Assembly: GCA_029961685.1 (NCBI GenBank)
Contig: JARWKL010000012.1
Span: 25,405,227-25,469,226, forward strand
From: Aristolochia californica
Lineage: Eukaryota; Streptophyta; Magnoliopsida; Piperales; Aristolochiaceae
DNA: 64,000 bases
Reading direction: 5' to 3'
Each line of letters starts with the position of its first letter. Positions within the stretch are counted from its first letter, which is position 1. Shown here one piece after another: positions 25,160 through 37,805 of this stretch. The notes beneath the pieces are model-generated. The model searched no databases, was not told the DNA's origin, and saw nothing but the letters and a program-made list of their open reading frames with translations. A program made the position numbers and the translations under genes.

Positions 25160-26880
25160 CAAAATAAATAATAACATAAATTGTTTATACTATTTAATTC
25201 AGATTTGATAAAACAAATTTAAATTATAATATAATTAAAAGATACCATATTGGTGGATATCCTTGTTTCCATTATATTTTACGGCCATGTGCCAAGGGTC
25301 CATAGATGAGATTCCTATGGAGTGTTGTCGATATAAAAGAAATAACAGAAAAGGAAAGTAAAATTATGGGAAAAAATCATTATGTCAAGTAGGCAGCTTC
25401 TTAATGCAAGACAGCAGAAAAATGCCGTTGCTTCAATGATGACTCCTACTGCTATCAGCCTTTCATTTCTAGTAGAAATTGCAATGGACCTTGACAAGCA
25501 TCTTACTACATTTTGGAGAAATCAATCTTCGCTACGACTTCACAACAAATCAATCTCATTATGTTTATTCATTCCCTCCAGTCCGCAGCTCCGAGGTTTA
25601 TGACATCACCAGGAGGATCTCCCATTTCGGCTTCGGCTTTAACTTACAGCAACAGCACAGTCCATGCTGGACTGTGGAGGAGGAAGGGTCGCGTTGGGGC
25701 GGGTAGGTTTGAGCCCCGACAAGTCTAGAATCTATTCGAACCCAACCACTTCTTTTTTCTTCCAATTTCACATAATGATCAGAAAGACTAACCTGCTTTA
25801 CCAGATTGGGTCCAACACGTAAGTAACCTGTCTACTTCCTGGACTAGTCCAGAATGTTGATATATGGACGCATTTCCTCCGAGGGTCCCCATTTGATTTG
25901 AACGTGTTCAAGTCTCAAATTGTACGAGCTACAACGGTTGGATGTTTCGGCCGGACGACAAATTCTAGTACTCTTCCTTGAGAAAGTTCAACAACGAGGG
26001 ACTTTTATCAAACGGTTCAAGTGCCGAAACAAATTTTCTGCTTCTTAGGGGCGAAAACGAATCTTACTTGCACAATTTAGTAGCTGCGCACTATTTCAGT
26101 CTCTCAATGATCACTGATCTCTCGGTTCCAATTACGATTTACGCTGCTGAGAGGCGGAGACCGAGATCGTTCTTCTCGGCTTAAAAAGAGATTTAATCAT
26201 GAAATCCCGACATCTTCATCGCTTTCACGGTTGCACATCGATCATTTCTCTTAAAGGAATGAGCAGGCTGCTTGCTGTCCTGCGGCTAAAAGAGCTAAGA
26301 TAGCCGAGTATAAAGGGAGTTAAAAATCGAAATCTCACCGTCTCAAGGGTGAGTGACTGGCGGGAGGAGGAGACCAGGTGAATGGCGCCAAGTGGAGAGC
26401 GTCCCCACATATAGTAAATTGACGGATACCGCAAAAGCCAAGCTATCACAAAGAGAAAGGGAAACTGCTGCGAAAGGGAGTCCTAACTCCAAAATGTCTA
26501 ATAACAGACAGAACCACGACCAACGGGCGACGGGGCTCCTCAGACACCTCACGGTTACCCAGGCCCTACTCCGTCGGAGACGCAACCGGTTCAACCGGTG
26601 GTCAAAGAAAATTGAACAAAAAAAATAATTAAATCCCCACCGAATACTATCCCCCTCCCCATGTTCTCCTTCTCTTTTTAAAATTCCTAAACTCAAAAGC
26701 GGAAAACAAATAGGAAACCAAAATCTAAACAAAGAGAGACCCCCGCTCAGAGGCCATACACGGATTAGCTCCTTGTATATATTACCTCCTCTTTTCGTTT
26801 TTACGTTCCATTTATATAATGCTAAATTTCGCCGTCCGTTAGCGCGTTCACGCGTCTGGCTGTCGGTTCCGGTGGGTGAC
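25160..26880. other. Intergenic, GEX2 to epimerase
   Basis: Open frames at about 25382-25728, 25978-26184 and 26343-26732 overlap each other on both strands and show no recognisable domain. The last 500 bases before 26880 are presumably promoter of the epimerase gene. No RNA gene or clear repeat found. Confidence 0.5.
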
Positions 26881-26883
26881 CAC

Positions 26884-26890
26884 TATAAAT
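26884..26890 (+). promoter_or_regulatory. TATA box of UDP-glucuronate epimerase gene
   Basis: The sequence tataaat is followed by pyrimidine-rich DNA (ccccttctcccttcc). Transcription starting about 30 bases downstream gives a leader of roughly 140 nt to the ATG at 27058, ordinary for a plant gene. Confidence 0.65.
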
Positions 26891-27057
26891 TCCCCCTTCT
26901 CCCTTCCTTTCAAATCAGGTGCAGAAAAAAAAAAAATTTGTCGAAAATCAAAGCACCTCTTCATTCCCCACTCCAGTCGCGCTTCTCGCATTGATTTTCA
27001 TTTCTATTTCTGTATCTATATCCATCTCAATCTTTTTTCGTTTCGATTTGAGTCGAT

Positions 27058-28380
27058 ATGCCTTCATTAGAGGACGAGCTCTTTCCTTCGACGCCGGGGA
27101 AGGTGAAGATCGAGCGGGCGCATGCCATCAACCGCCAGTTCCACCGATGTTTCGCATCCACCAGCACCATGTTCCTTTGGGCCCTCTTCCTCATCGCCCT
27201 TACCGCCTCTTATCTCAGCTTCCAGAGCTTCATGGATACGAGTACCAAGTATTTCACCGCGTCGTGGGGAGGAATCCAGTGGGAGAAGCAGGTCAGGACA
27301 AGTGCCCAGCCCACGCATCGCCCAGACGGTGGCCGCGCCGCTGGAGGCGGCGAGATGTCAGTGCTCGTCACCGGTGCCGCTGGGTTCGTTGGCTCCCACG
27401 TCTCGATTGCCTTGAAGAAGCGGGGAGACGGGGTCGTGGGCCTCGACAACTTTAACAATTATTACGACCCGTCACTGAAGAAAGCCCGTAAAGCGATGCT
27501 CAACCAGCACGGAGTGTTCGTCGTTGAGGGCGACCTGAACGACGCCAGGTTGCTGGCCAAGCTCTTCGACATAGTGGCCTTCACCCACGTGATGCACTTG
27601 GCGGCCCAGGCTGGCGTACGTTATGCCATGGAGAACCCCTCATCTTATGTCCACAGCAACGTCGCCGGCTTGGTGACTTTAATGGAAGCCTGTAAGTCGG
27701 CGGATCCACAACCGGCGGTCGTCTGGGCGTCATCCAGTTCTGTCTACGGTCTCAACGAGAATGTTCCTTTTTCCGAAGACGATCGAACGGACCAGCCGGC
27801 CAGCCTTTATGCTGCGACGAAGAAGGCCGGAGAGGAGATCACCCATACCTACAACCACATCTACGGCCTCTCAATCACAGGTCTGCGGTTCTTCACAGTT
27901 TACGGCCCCTGGGGAAGACCCGACATGGCCTATTTCTCCTTCACCCGAAACATCCTCCAGGGAAAACCCATCACCGTCTACCGCGGAAAGAACCACGTCG
28001 ATCTGGCGAGGGATTTCACCTACATCGACGATATCGTCAAGGGCTGCCTGGGTTCCCTGGACACTGCCGGGAAGAGCACGGGCAGCGGAGGAAAGAAGCG
28101 GGGTCCTGCACCGTATAGGATTTTCAACCTTGGCAACACGTCACCGGTGACGGTGCCGACGCTAGTAGGCATTCTGGAGAGATACCTCAAAGTCAAGGCC
28201 AAGAAGAACATAATCGAAATGCCAGGGAACGGGGACGTGCCATTCACGCACGCCAATATCACCCACGCGAGGCAGGAATTGGGGTACAAGCCGACGACCG
28301 ATTTACAGACCGGATTGAAAAAGTTCGTTAGATGGTACCTATCGTATTACGGGTACAATCACGGAAAAGTTGTAAATTAA
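27058..28380 (+). CDS. UDP-glucuronate 4-epimerase (GAE family)
   Basis: Intronless, 440 aa, the usual length and structure of plant GAE proteins. It interconverts UDP-glucuronate and UDP-galacturonate, the donor for pectin, in the Golgi. Residues 36-55 form the single N-terminal membrane anchor (type II topology), followed by a variable stem and a short-chain dehydrogenase domain: NAD-binding GAAGFVG (106-112), HLAAQAGVRYAM with its conserved GVRY, the SSSVYG strand with catalytic Ser around 227, and the YxxxK pair Tyr251/Lys255 (YAATKK). RFFTVYGPWGRPDMA and RDFTYIDDIV are signatures of the family. The ATG was chosen because MPSLEDELFPSTPGKVKIE matches the conserved GAE start. The coding region is GC-rich compared with its surroundings, common in intronless plant genes. 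Which GAE paralogue it is cannot be settled; the overall form is close to GAE1/GAE6. Confidence 0.97.
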   Translation: MPSLEDELFPSTPGKVKIERAHAINRQFHRCFASTSTMFLWALFLIALTASYLSFQSFMDTSTKYFTASWGGIQWEKQVRTSAQPTHRPDGGRAAGGGEMSVLVTGAAGFVGSHVSIALKKRGDGVVGLDNFNNYYDPSLKKARKAMLNQHGVFVVEGDLNDARLLAKLFDIVAFTHVMHLAAQAGVRYAMENPSSYVHSNVAGLVTLMEACKSADPQPAVVWASSSSVYGLNENVPFSEDDRTDQPASLYAATKKAGEEITHTYNHIYGLSITGLRFFTVYGPWGRPDMAYFSFTRNILQGKPITVYRGKNHVDLARDFTYIDDIVKGCLGSLDTAGKSTGSGGKKRGPAPYRIFNLGNTSPVTVPTLVGILERYLKVKAKKNIIEMPGNGDVPFTHANITHARQELGYKPTTDLQTGLKKFVRWYLSYYGYNHGKVVN

Positions 28381-31300
28381 AAAAATTTCCTTTCATTTTT
28401 TGGGTTTTTTTTTTTTTTTTGTTCTTTGTTATTATGGCAAGAGAATTGAAAAGCACTGAATTCAATTTTTTCTGTCGGAGGAAGCGCTAGGAAGAGGCCT
28501 TTCCTCCTCTAGTTTTGGGTTTCTGTAAAGCTACAGTTTCGGGCAAGAGCAAGTATGGAGTTTCTTCTCTACTAGACTATGTTCCCATTTGCTTATTTAG
28601 ATTTGGTTTTTTCCAGTCCTTTTTCACCTATGAATTTGGAAATTAGGCAGACAGCAAAATTAGCGAAAAAGCTGAGGGGGCTAGTTTCGTATTTTCCTGT
28701 AGTGTCGGTGGAGTGCATTTTAGAGATTCGGAAATATCTGGATGACTTAACCCGATCCTGATTAGGAGGTCAGGAGGAGTCGGAAAACGAGGTGATTGGG
28801 TTCGTATTAAGTAATGCTAGAAAGGACAAAGATGGCGATAAATTGGACGACTTTTTATTCCACGACGAAATTACCCCTGAATAGAGAAAATGCCGGCCCC
28901 GCGCCATCTGGCCAATGAGAAAGTTTGAGGTGGGACAGGACAAAGGCATTAGATGATCGAATCGTTGAATGTGAGATTCGGGAAGAAGATAAGACCCTTG
29001 AGAAAGCGACAGCTAAGCATCTACGAAAAAGCCAGCAAACCAGCGAAGCAAGGAAAAGGGTTGTTTCACGGTTGTCGATGGGTCCCAAGGGTACGGCAAC
29101 CGTCAGATTTTCTCTTTCAAATGGATGATTGACACTGCTCGTACAGTCCAGCTGTGAACGGATCTTTTGTTTTGTTCTTTCTTCTAGTTTCTGTATAAAA
29201 CAGGTTCGGATTTCCCTCTTTCCACTCTTGGCAGGATCCCGCTTGGATGTTTTGAACCACCCTAATCGGATCTGGTTCGGAGGTTCCGCGCTCGATCGCG
29301 TATACGGTACCAAGTACCGCCTACGAGTGTATACGCGGATCGGGTTACAGATAGTCAAGACGGTACCATATACAATTTGTGTACGGAGTAATGGGAACCA
29401 CTGGCATATTAGAGGCGGTGGGGTGACTGGTGCGGGACCACAAGAAAGCTCACGTCCGAAGGCGATGACTCGTGAGCATGGAAAAAAACTCGCAGTGGGT
29501 GAGTTTCGTTTCGTTTCTACCTCGGGTATCGGATCCTCTGCTTCGCGGGTCGTGCCTCGTGACGGACGTAAACTCGTTGCGGCCGGATTAGTGGTGCAGG
29601 ACCTTTTTCATTTTCCATTCATGAATGCTGGTTTCACGGTCCAACGAAACTGCGAATTCATATCATCTGAGATCGCCTGATTTAGCAATCACCGGGACCT
29701 TGAAAATCTGATCTGTAGTTCCTGATAAGCGATCGGTAAGCCAGGAAATAAAATTAAGCAAATCGCCGATTTCTCCGTTACATTCATCCACTGATAATTA
29801 ATTTTTTAAAAAAAGATATAAGGACTTGTCCGACAAATAATCCGGCATCAGCTTCATTGATTGAGAGATTTAATCAAAGCAAATAGGGATTCAGTTCTTT
29901 TTATAAAAGCGCTTTGTCCCCGTTCCCGAAGCGTCCAATGATCTGTTAGTCCAAAACAGTTCACGACGACTTGGGCAGCCGTTTCTCTTTCCAACTTTGC
30001 TTTGGCCGGTGGCCACACATCGAAACGTGATTGACTGACGGTCATGTGCCATTTATTCCTTCAGGAATTATATATATCCGGTACATACACCATACCTAAG
30101 TATATAACATTTAATTTCGTATTATATTTTACTTTATAGTGGGGACTATTTCATTGATCTCGATAATTACAGGCATAATTCAGATTAATCTTTTCACTAC
30201 TTTTTCTATTTCGCATTTGACTTAAATATAATGGTTTGGAACATTCAGGTACATGCATCATGCCTTATGTACATAAAGGAGACACATTAGTGGGGCCCGT
30301 TCTTGTGTGAGACCGGCCGTTTAATGATGTCCACGTTGGGGGGCATGGGAGTGGTGTGGGTGTGGGTGTCGGCGGGGCCTGGTCTTCGTTTTGGTTTTAA
30401 ATAAGTGGAAGACAAAATGTCTTGGAGTGTACACTAAGGAGGTGAACGTATACAGTATAAGTGTGTAAAGGTTTGACCTCGCACCTACCCAGAAAGGGAA
30501 TTCCGTGCGTCTTTCGTTGAATTCGGAGCTCATTATTGCAAGGATGTGCTATGAATCAATCCGATTTCGTATGCGTCCTTGGAGGTCGCTAGGGGTTCCC
30601 ACGTTTAGCAGACGTTACACGTTCTGGTTGGTTCATGAATGCCCGATTCATATCCGTCAATTCAACTAGTCCAGAATGAGATACATTTTGTTGCAAATAT
30701 TTTGGTCTCATATCGCCGACACATCTCGTATATACCGTATTTTACTTTGCCTTGTTGAACCAACCTACTTTTTCTCCTCTATTTAATCTTCTCTATCATG
30801 ATTATTTCTAATCTATAGAGATTGTGACAAATGTTGAGTCATTAATTGATTAATATTTTTGTGGCTTTTGATGCTTCCATGTGTTACCTTACTTGTCTTG
30901 TCTCAAAGGTGTTTGCGTATAAGCCATATGTTTGCAATGTGCCACCTCCTCTACTTAAAATTAAATGGTAATCCTCTTCTAATTGACTTTAATGGTGGCA
31001 CCTATACAATTGGCCTCATCTTAACCCTTGATTAGATTCTGATTTCAATAATTGATCCAAAATTTCACTAAAGCTTTGATATTGATAGTTATTTGACCAT
31101 TAGTCAACCATGGTCAATTTTTAACACCCACTAATGAAACATGACAATTTGATTTCGCATACAAATTTCTCTCCCGGCTTAATGGTGACACATAAATCCC
31201 TACTTTAATTATACTGCTTTATCTTTTAGCTAACTTTATTTACTAAGATAATTATTTGAATGTTTATTAATTGTATATTACGGTTAACATTTCTGTAAAC

Positions 31301-32000
31301 TTAGGTGGTATTTAATATTGTTTTTAAGAGTTAGTTGCCAACAAACCCGAAATGTAACTAGCTTAATTGCGTACATAATAAAAGTGGTTCAAAATTAATC
31401 ACTAATAGAACACCATCAAAATGATAAAATTATATGACAAAAGCGCATTAAATTGGGCTAAATGTAATAATTAAACGTTATTCAAGAGTAGAGAAGGTTT
31501 GGTATTAGATAAGGTATTATATTTAAGCAAAGAGGCGTGACGGTCTTGAAAGAACCGAAAAGACTGATGAATAATTAAGTTAATTTTAAGGTAAGACAAA
31601 AGTTCTAATGATAGGATTAAGCCACCAGACGAGTTAGAACCAAACATTCAAATAGGAAGCTCATCAATTCTAATGAGAGTGATTTTTTAATTTGTTTAAA
31701 AAAGCGAAAATGCAGGCAGGATAACCGAGTCGGATAGCTTATAATTGGATTTTGTTGCCGATTCGACTCAGAGCTCTAAACCGAATGGGAAGCTCGCCTG
31801 AGCAAGTTGCAGACACAAGTTTGCTCGCCGCGACTTCTGTGCGTAGGCTCCTATATTTTAATCCTGCTTTTGCTTTTCTTCGTTTACAGAAAAACTACTC
31901 TGACAAGAAAGAACAAAAGTTGCAGAACGAACTTCAAAACTATTCTGGAAGTGGAAAGGAAGGAGCACTGCAAAATTAAACAACCCAGATGATAGGAAAC
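28381..32000. other. Large gene-free interval, epimerase to DA2
   Basis: Holds the epimerase 3' UTR, then about 3.4 kb without a supported gene. Two overlapping frames on opposite strands (28855-29358 minus, 29129-29680 plus) have no recognisable domain. 30050-31500 is AT-rich with no clear repeat structure. 31700-32050 is probably the DA2 promoter and 5' UTR; an upstream open frame at about 31784-31980 ends before the DA2 ATG and could be an uORF. Confidence 0.5.
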
Positions 32001-32054
32001 GCAAATCGATGAAGATTTCGACTACGAAAGAAGGAAAGGAGAAGCTGAAGATCG

Positions 32055-35000
32055 ATGGGTAACCGAATTTGCAGGAAGCGTAGTAGCGCAATCGAGGAGC
32101 GGTTCACGAAACCGCAACGACTGATACGGCAGCCGTCTGATGTCGATTACAAGAGGCTCCGCAAGCTAATTTTGTCTCAGAAGCTCGCGCCTTGCTTCGA
32201 CGGCGTGGAAGATTCTAATCCTGATTTAGAAGAATGCCCCATCTGTTTCTTCGTAATTCTCTTCTGGGTTTTTCTTAACTTTGATGTTTCCACGCGCTCT
32301 CTTTTTCTTTGTTGTTTATTATCCATGGAGCTCTCTAAAAACTTGATTTTTTTTTAAATTTATTTCCGTTTTACTACTTGATTTTCGGATGAATTCGATT
32401 CTTAAAGGCCTTCTTTTTATTCCATATTACTTTCTTATTTGACGTTCATGAATTTTTCCGAAGAGGTTGGGCATTTCCATGGCTGGGAGTTCCCTGATTT
32501 GTTTACTTCAGTTTCATTTCAAGATTCGAGATTCTGATACCAAGGCCACAACTTCTTTTTTTGGTTCCTTTTTTCTGTTGTTTCAGTACTACCCGAGTTT
32601 AAATCGCTCGATATGCTGCAGTAAAAGAGTCTGCACAGGTATGTTTCCTTCCCTTCATTTCCATTAGTTATCTGTTCGGTTTCTAATACCATTAGTTAAT
32701 GTAAGTTTTGCTTGTAATTTTTCGATGTAGAGTGCTTTCTGCAGATGAAGCCTTCAAATGCTGCTCGACCTGCTCAGTATCTTTTCATTTTCATAATCGT
32801 TTTTGTTATTTTATTTAAATACACCATCATGTGCATTTGCCAGTTCGTTATTATTTTCTACACTAAGTTTCTCGTACCTAATTTGCATCTTCTAAACATA
32901 GTCGTCAGCATCTTTCTTCTTTGAGGTAGTTATGGTTGCTTATCGGCAACCGACTGCTATTACTCTTAGAATCACGAAAATGCCCTGTACTTTCTAAGCT
33001 GTTCTCTTACTGAAAAAGTTCAGTTCAGATGAACCACTGGGAACTGCAGTTTTTGCTCCTTGATGTCATGGAAAGAAAAAATTTCATTTAGCATATAAAT
33101 TAAAAGGAGAGTAAAGGAGATTTCCTTAATGTTCACAGGCATTTTAGTTGGAGCCTTTAGCTTCTGTAGTGTGGACACCTAACATGCAAAAAGTCTCGGA
33201 AGTGAGAAAAAGAGAGCTATGTTACAAATTTAAGTCCTCCAAAATGTGCTTGGACAGTTGAAATATGATTTTTTTTCTTCAACCTACAGCTGAAATAGAT
33301 CAACTGTTGGATTTTCTACTTTGAAAGTGCATTAGACTGCTCTATTGTTTGGAGAGAGTGCTTTATTGTTCGGAGTGTTTCAGTTTGTTCCAGCGATGAT
33401 GGCAAAAGCTAGGGTCCTGGTTGTTAAGACATATCCGGTGACTTCCTGGACTTGGCCATCCAGGGAACTGAAGTCCTTGACTTTACAACTTTACCCCCAG
33501 AATTTGGAGAAGAAGACATTTTGTTGATTTAAGCTGTCTTAGCTAACTAACAGTACAGTGAAATGCCAGAGTTTGAATTTCTTAACTGTTTAAGGTGCCC
33601 ATTTTGCAAATGCTCAAGCTATGCAGTTGAGTTCCGTGGTGCTAAGACAGAGGAAGAGAAAAGAAAAGAACTAGCTGTATGTGTTCTTGTCTTAAATTAA
33701 TGTGTATGTGTCCTGTTTCTAATGTAACTAACTGTTACAATTTTGTTTTTAAAGGTGTTTGAATAAATTTCTATTGAAATTGAAGGCAAATCGTTGGTTT
33801 GTTTCTTGGTTTAGGAAGAACAGAAGGTTATTGAAGCCAAAATGCAAATAGAGAGGCGTGAATCTCAGAATGATCGGGCTTGGCTTGTTGACCACCCTTC
33901 TTCTATTGAAGCACAATCATCAGGTTCAAGCTTTGGGCTAAGCTCAAGTTCTGTTTTGAGACTTGAGTTTTTGCAGGTTTTACCTTTCTATTTCATCCTA
34001 ATGAGGTTTGGATGAGTGATGGAGTTAATAGTCGTGGTAGTAGACTTAAAAATTGCACATGTGTGGCAATACTTAATTCCTTGAATTCTGAAGGAATGGT
34101 TCTTTATGGGTCCTCGACAGTCTCTTCAAAGGCCTGAAAGCCCTTTAGCAATAAATAGTCAATTTCTATGTGGGAATCAAACATGCATTCAATAGTATTT
34201 ACCAATGTTATTATTTTGTGGGAATCATGTGGATTTGAGCAGGTGACTCCCAGGAGATTAGAGGCTGTTGCGTGGAGGTACCAGCAGAAAGTATGGTCTA
34301 TCAGTTACCCGAGAGGTCTGTGAATAATATTTTAGCTTGTTTTAAGTAGCATTGAAGAAAACCACTTTGCTTCTATCGGCCCTGGGAATTCTTTATATGT
34401 AGTATCCCAGAAGAAAATGATTGTTTTGGCACGACTCCTGGACCAGTAAATATCCCTGAACTAAGGAAGAGCAAAATCCATTTGTTAACACTGTTAATTA
34501 TCATATCAAATCAGCATGATGCATTTTGATATTGTATAGGTGTAACTTATAGACCATTATTTTTCTAAGCTTTTAAAGGTAAATATCGTTTTGTTTAGAA
34601 TTTTACAAATCAAACCAAATCAATATGATGCATTTGTCTTGTCATTTTTGTGAGATTCACCAGATAGAATTCTCTGTCCAATGAGAAATTGGCACATTGA
34701 ACCATGGCAAATTTTGATATTTCATCTGACAATTATTAGTTTACATGGGATTTGCTGTTTAAGTTTATATGCATTAAGTTTTTTTCTTATTTTATTCTGG
34801 AAAAAAGTGTTAATATCAGCATTGTCAATTCCTAAGTTATGTGATGTTACTTTTTTACCTAATTAAATTGCACAGGCATGGAGAATTCAATCAACATTAT
34901 GAAGAGATCCTGATAATGGAAGCGATTTGGCGTTCTCTTCAGGTTTAGTGCTTGTTTAATATCTACACTTCTGATTGTGGTAATATACAAATGACACTGG

Positions 35001-35608
35001 TTATGCACATTAAATTCTTTCAGGAACTTGACTTTCAGGCGAATACAAGTAATCAATCTTCTAGACCAAGTGGCTCTGGTGACGCTCAGGGTGCAACTCT
35101 TCATTCATATCAGAATTTGTTGTCCTCTACATCATTTCTGGGAGTGAAAGAAGATCTTCCAAAAGAATCAGTAATTCAAAGAGTTGCGGTTTCAATTCCC
35201 GGATTGGATGAACATGGTCAGTCAACGATTGACCTGATAGCCCCAGATTCTAGTTCTTTGGAAGAATATCAGGACCTGAAAACTGAGACAAACTCTGGTG
35301 CAGAGTCAGGAGGTCTAGAATCTGAGGCAGGGTCAGAAGTTGAGTGTCTGGCTAGCTGTTCTTATACTACTGAGAACGATTCTTGGGAGTCACGCTCTCA
35401 CAGCATTCAAGAAGGAAACCGGGATTTGCTGCCAGAGGCTAGCTCTGATGCAGATGCAGAGGAGGCTAGTGACAGAGGGTCCTCCTTGAGCAGCATTCAT
35501 GCTTTCTCGGACAGATCTTGTGGAACTCTGCATTATACTGATGATGAGGTAGAGCCCTGCTGCTCAATTCTTTCATCTCCTCTTTCTCTGGCGCAGGAGA
35601 GGATTTAG
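32055..35608 (+). CDS. DA2-like RING-type E3 ubiquitin ligase
   Basis: Eight exons: 32055-32252, 32587-32638, 32731-32776, 33595-33676, 33815-33923, 34243-34315, 34876-34942, 35024-35608; total 404 codons (403 aa) with phases consistent. The start MGNRICRKRSSAIEERF matches the N-terminal signature of the DA2/DA2L family. The unusual RING is built across exons 1-4: CPICF (Cys61, Cys64), a Cys pair at 76-77, VCTECF (82, 85) and CPFCK (100, 103). A basic-acidic helical segment follows (EEEKRKELAEEQKVIEAKM), then a conserved helix (YEEILIMEAIWRSLQ) and an acidic, Ser-rich tail (SSDADAEEASDRGSS). In Arabidopsis and cereals (GW2) this ligase restricts seed and organ size, acting with the ubiquitin receptor DA1. 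The gene converges on the tetraspanin at 36.4 kb. A partial relic of the same gene lies at 40.6-41.1 kb. Confidence 0.93.
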
Positions 35609-35773
35609 ATAATTTATGTTCTGCAGCCAATTGCAGAGTTAATCACTCATTTTCTTGAGTCATAGTGTACATAATTTGTTCTAAAGCGGCATATGATTTA
35701 CTATACTGGCATTTGATGTTGTAATGAGATGAAGTGCTCCATTTGATGCTCTGCCTCCATGGAGCTATTTCTT

Positions 35774-35791
35774 TCTCTCTCTCTCTCTCTC
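35774..35791. repeat. TC microsatellite
   Basis: Nine TC units in the DA2 3' flank. Confidence 0.9.
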
Positions 35792-36448
35792 GTTTAGTTA
35801 TGGATATTGGGAGTTACAGACATTACATAAGTGCTCGCACCTCCTATGTTCAAATTGATCGTGTGCATACTTTATGCTGGCATTAATTAAAGTACAAAAA
35901 GGGACAGACCATGGATCACCTCTCGAGATTTTTGAATCTTGTTTCAAAATGAGATGAAATAAGGACAATCTTTGATCTTGGTTCCATCTTATATTTAAAT
36001 ACGGCTCAGAAAACCCTGAGCCATGTTCATTGTATTGCCACCAAATTGATGCAAACAGTAACAACGATGGTTCACTATATTGCAGCTACATAAACGTACC
36101 AGGTGATTTGTTAGCCTTAGCAAGTCATGGATCGGTTAAAGAGTAAGTAAAAGTGAGTCCTTTCTCTCTTTTTTCTGTTTTAAGTGAATTAACATATCAA
36201 ATACTTCCGGATTAGCTTATAATGAAGATAATGAAAATCGTCAATCTAGATTAGAAGAAGGAAGAAAAGCTCATCTACTAGCATCCTAAATGACCATGAG
36301 GAACAAAAGATGAACAATGCACCGCGATACGGAGAAACTGATCGACAAAATCTTCATTATTCACAGCTAACATCCAACAAAAGAAGCTAAACACCGAAAC
36401 TAGTTCCAGACGGATTGGGTACTCGTTAAATTTCGGTCTCTCTCGACC

Positions 36449-37558
36449 CTACATTTTTTTCATATCTGCCAAATGTGCGGCGAAAATCAGAGCATGGGTA
36501 GTGATAAGGAGCACTGCCATTAGACTGAGGAAGATGCCCAGGCGTTTCCACCTCTGCTGGAGGGTTCTCAAGAACCCCTCTTTGCATGATTCGCAATCGT
36601 AACAGAGTTTGTTCTGGGCGTTGTCCCAGGTGCTACAGTCCCCTCCCAAAACTGGCCTTGATGCATAGTGGAGCTCCTGGTACTCTTTGCTTTCCCTTGT
36701 GTTGATCCAACAGGTCGCGTTCACGTACTGCATCCCGCAGAAAGATGGTGGCTTGCAGCAACCGGACTGTAAGAAGCAACAAAAGAATTCTTATTCTGGC
36801 TGTTAACAGACTAACAGTGTCTTTGAGAGTTAAAAATGGTTTGCATTGACTTATGAGAAGCAGTGGAGCCGTGGCATAGAGTACAGATAATTCATGCCGG
36901 AAACAATGTTGGAGACGAGTTTTACCTCTATCCATGTGAGCCTCTTCGTGCTGAACTCGTAGGACGTTAGTCCCATCGTTCTGAAGCCTAATTCATGGCA
37001 GAATTGAGTGCGGTACAAGCAAGTCTTTATATGGTTCCAATAACGTCCATGCCGGCCAACTCTAAGTTTGAGCCACATCGGTGAGTCCGGGACTGCTCGG
37101 CTCTCCATTTTATAAGCTCCGACGAGGGCAAGTCCCACAATGAACATGACCATGAGTGGGATCGTCGCAGCCAAGAGACCCGGCATGAGACAACGGGACC
37201 CATAGTAGATCACCAGGTTGCTGATGATGAATATGAGAATCATTGCGACTCCGATCACGATTCGCATCTCTGGCATATGAATCAGGTTTTCACAGTTGTA
37301 GTCCTGCATGTAGAGTAACGATAACCCGGCAGCAAGCACCGGAAGAGAGAGGATGAAACATGAAACTGTGAGTATGCGGACCACTCTCTTCATCTTATAA
37401 TCTGACACTAGTGGGGGGATCGGGTCTTCAAGTGGGAGCTTTGATGCTTCGAGAGGTGGAGCTAATGATGGCTTCGGAGCTTCAGCCTGCTTTGGAGCTT
37501 CAACTTGAGGCTTGGATTCTCCTTCAGCTGCCTGCTGTTGGCCACTTTTTTCATCCAT
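36449..37558 (-). CDS. Tetraspanin with extended Pro/Lys-rich N terminus
   Basis: Two exons on the minus strand, 37558-36926 and 36766-36449; 316 aa. Four membrane helices are visible: TVSCFILSLPVLAAGLSLLY, IVIGVAMILIFIISNLVIYY, LLAATIPLMVMFIVGLALVG and, after the large loop, LGIFLSLMAVLLITTHALIF. The large extracellular loop carries the plant tetraspanin motif GCCKPPSFCG and further cysteine pairs (CSTWDN, LCYDCESCKEGF). The only intron falls immediately before SGCCKPP, as in both other tetraspanins here. Unusual is the first about 55 residues, with repeated EAPK/PSLAPP-type segments (PKQAEAPKPSLAPPLEASK) absent from the paralogue at 43.4 kb apart from a short version. Plant tetraspanins organise membrane microdomains and exosome-like vesicles; this subfamily's role is unknown. 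It is the partner of DA2 in a local duplication. Confidence 0.9.
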
Positions 37559-37593
37559 TACTGGAGTTGTCGAGAGTCGGAGTGTGGCTTAGT

Positions 37594-37805
37594 GGCTGTG
37601 TCCGAGTTTAATACTGTGGAATACAGTACAAGTAACGTTCGATTAGTTAGGATTTTCTTAACTGACTATCACCAAAGGTTTGCTTGAACAAGTCAACATT
37701 TGAAGAGGGCTATTCGAATTTTGAAAATCCAGTCAAGGGCAGCCGAATCTACAGGAAGCAGAGAGGTGCAATCGAGTAGTTCACAATGAAGATGCATGTC
37801 AATTT
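37594..37805 (+). repeat. ~200-bp direct repeat, copy 1
   Basis: About 90 percent identical by eye to 40413-40625, in the same orientation. It starts just upstream of the first tetraspanin and ends in a relic of DA2 exon 1: about 37738-37790 matches DA2 from 32056 (gggtaaccgaatttgcagg there; gggcagccgaatctacagg here), with the ATG lost. The copy breaks off exactly where retroelement sequence begins. Confidence 0.9.

Noticed and set aside
26353..26732. Basic open frame upstream of the epimerase
   Set aside because: No family resemblance, opposed by another open frame on the other strand; likely promoter DNA.
27067..28289. Several open frames antisense or out of frame to the epimerase
   Set aside because: Shadows of a GC-rich single-exon gene.
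28855..29680. Two long overlapping open frames (167 codons minus, 183 codons plus) as genes
   Set aside because: They overlap on opposite strands, show no domain or splice context, and start within ordinary intergenic DNA; most likely chance.
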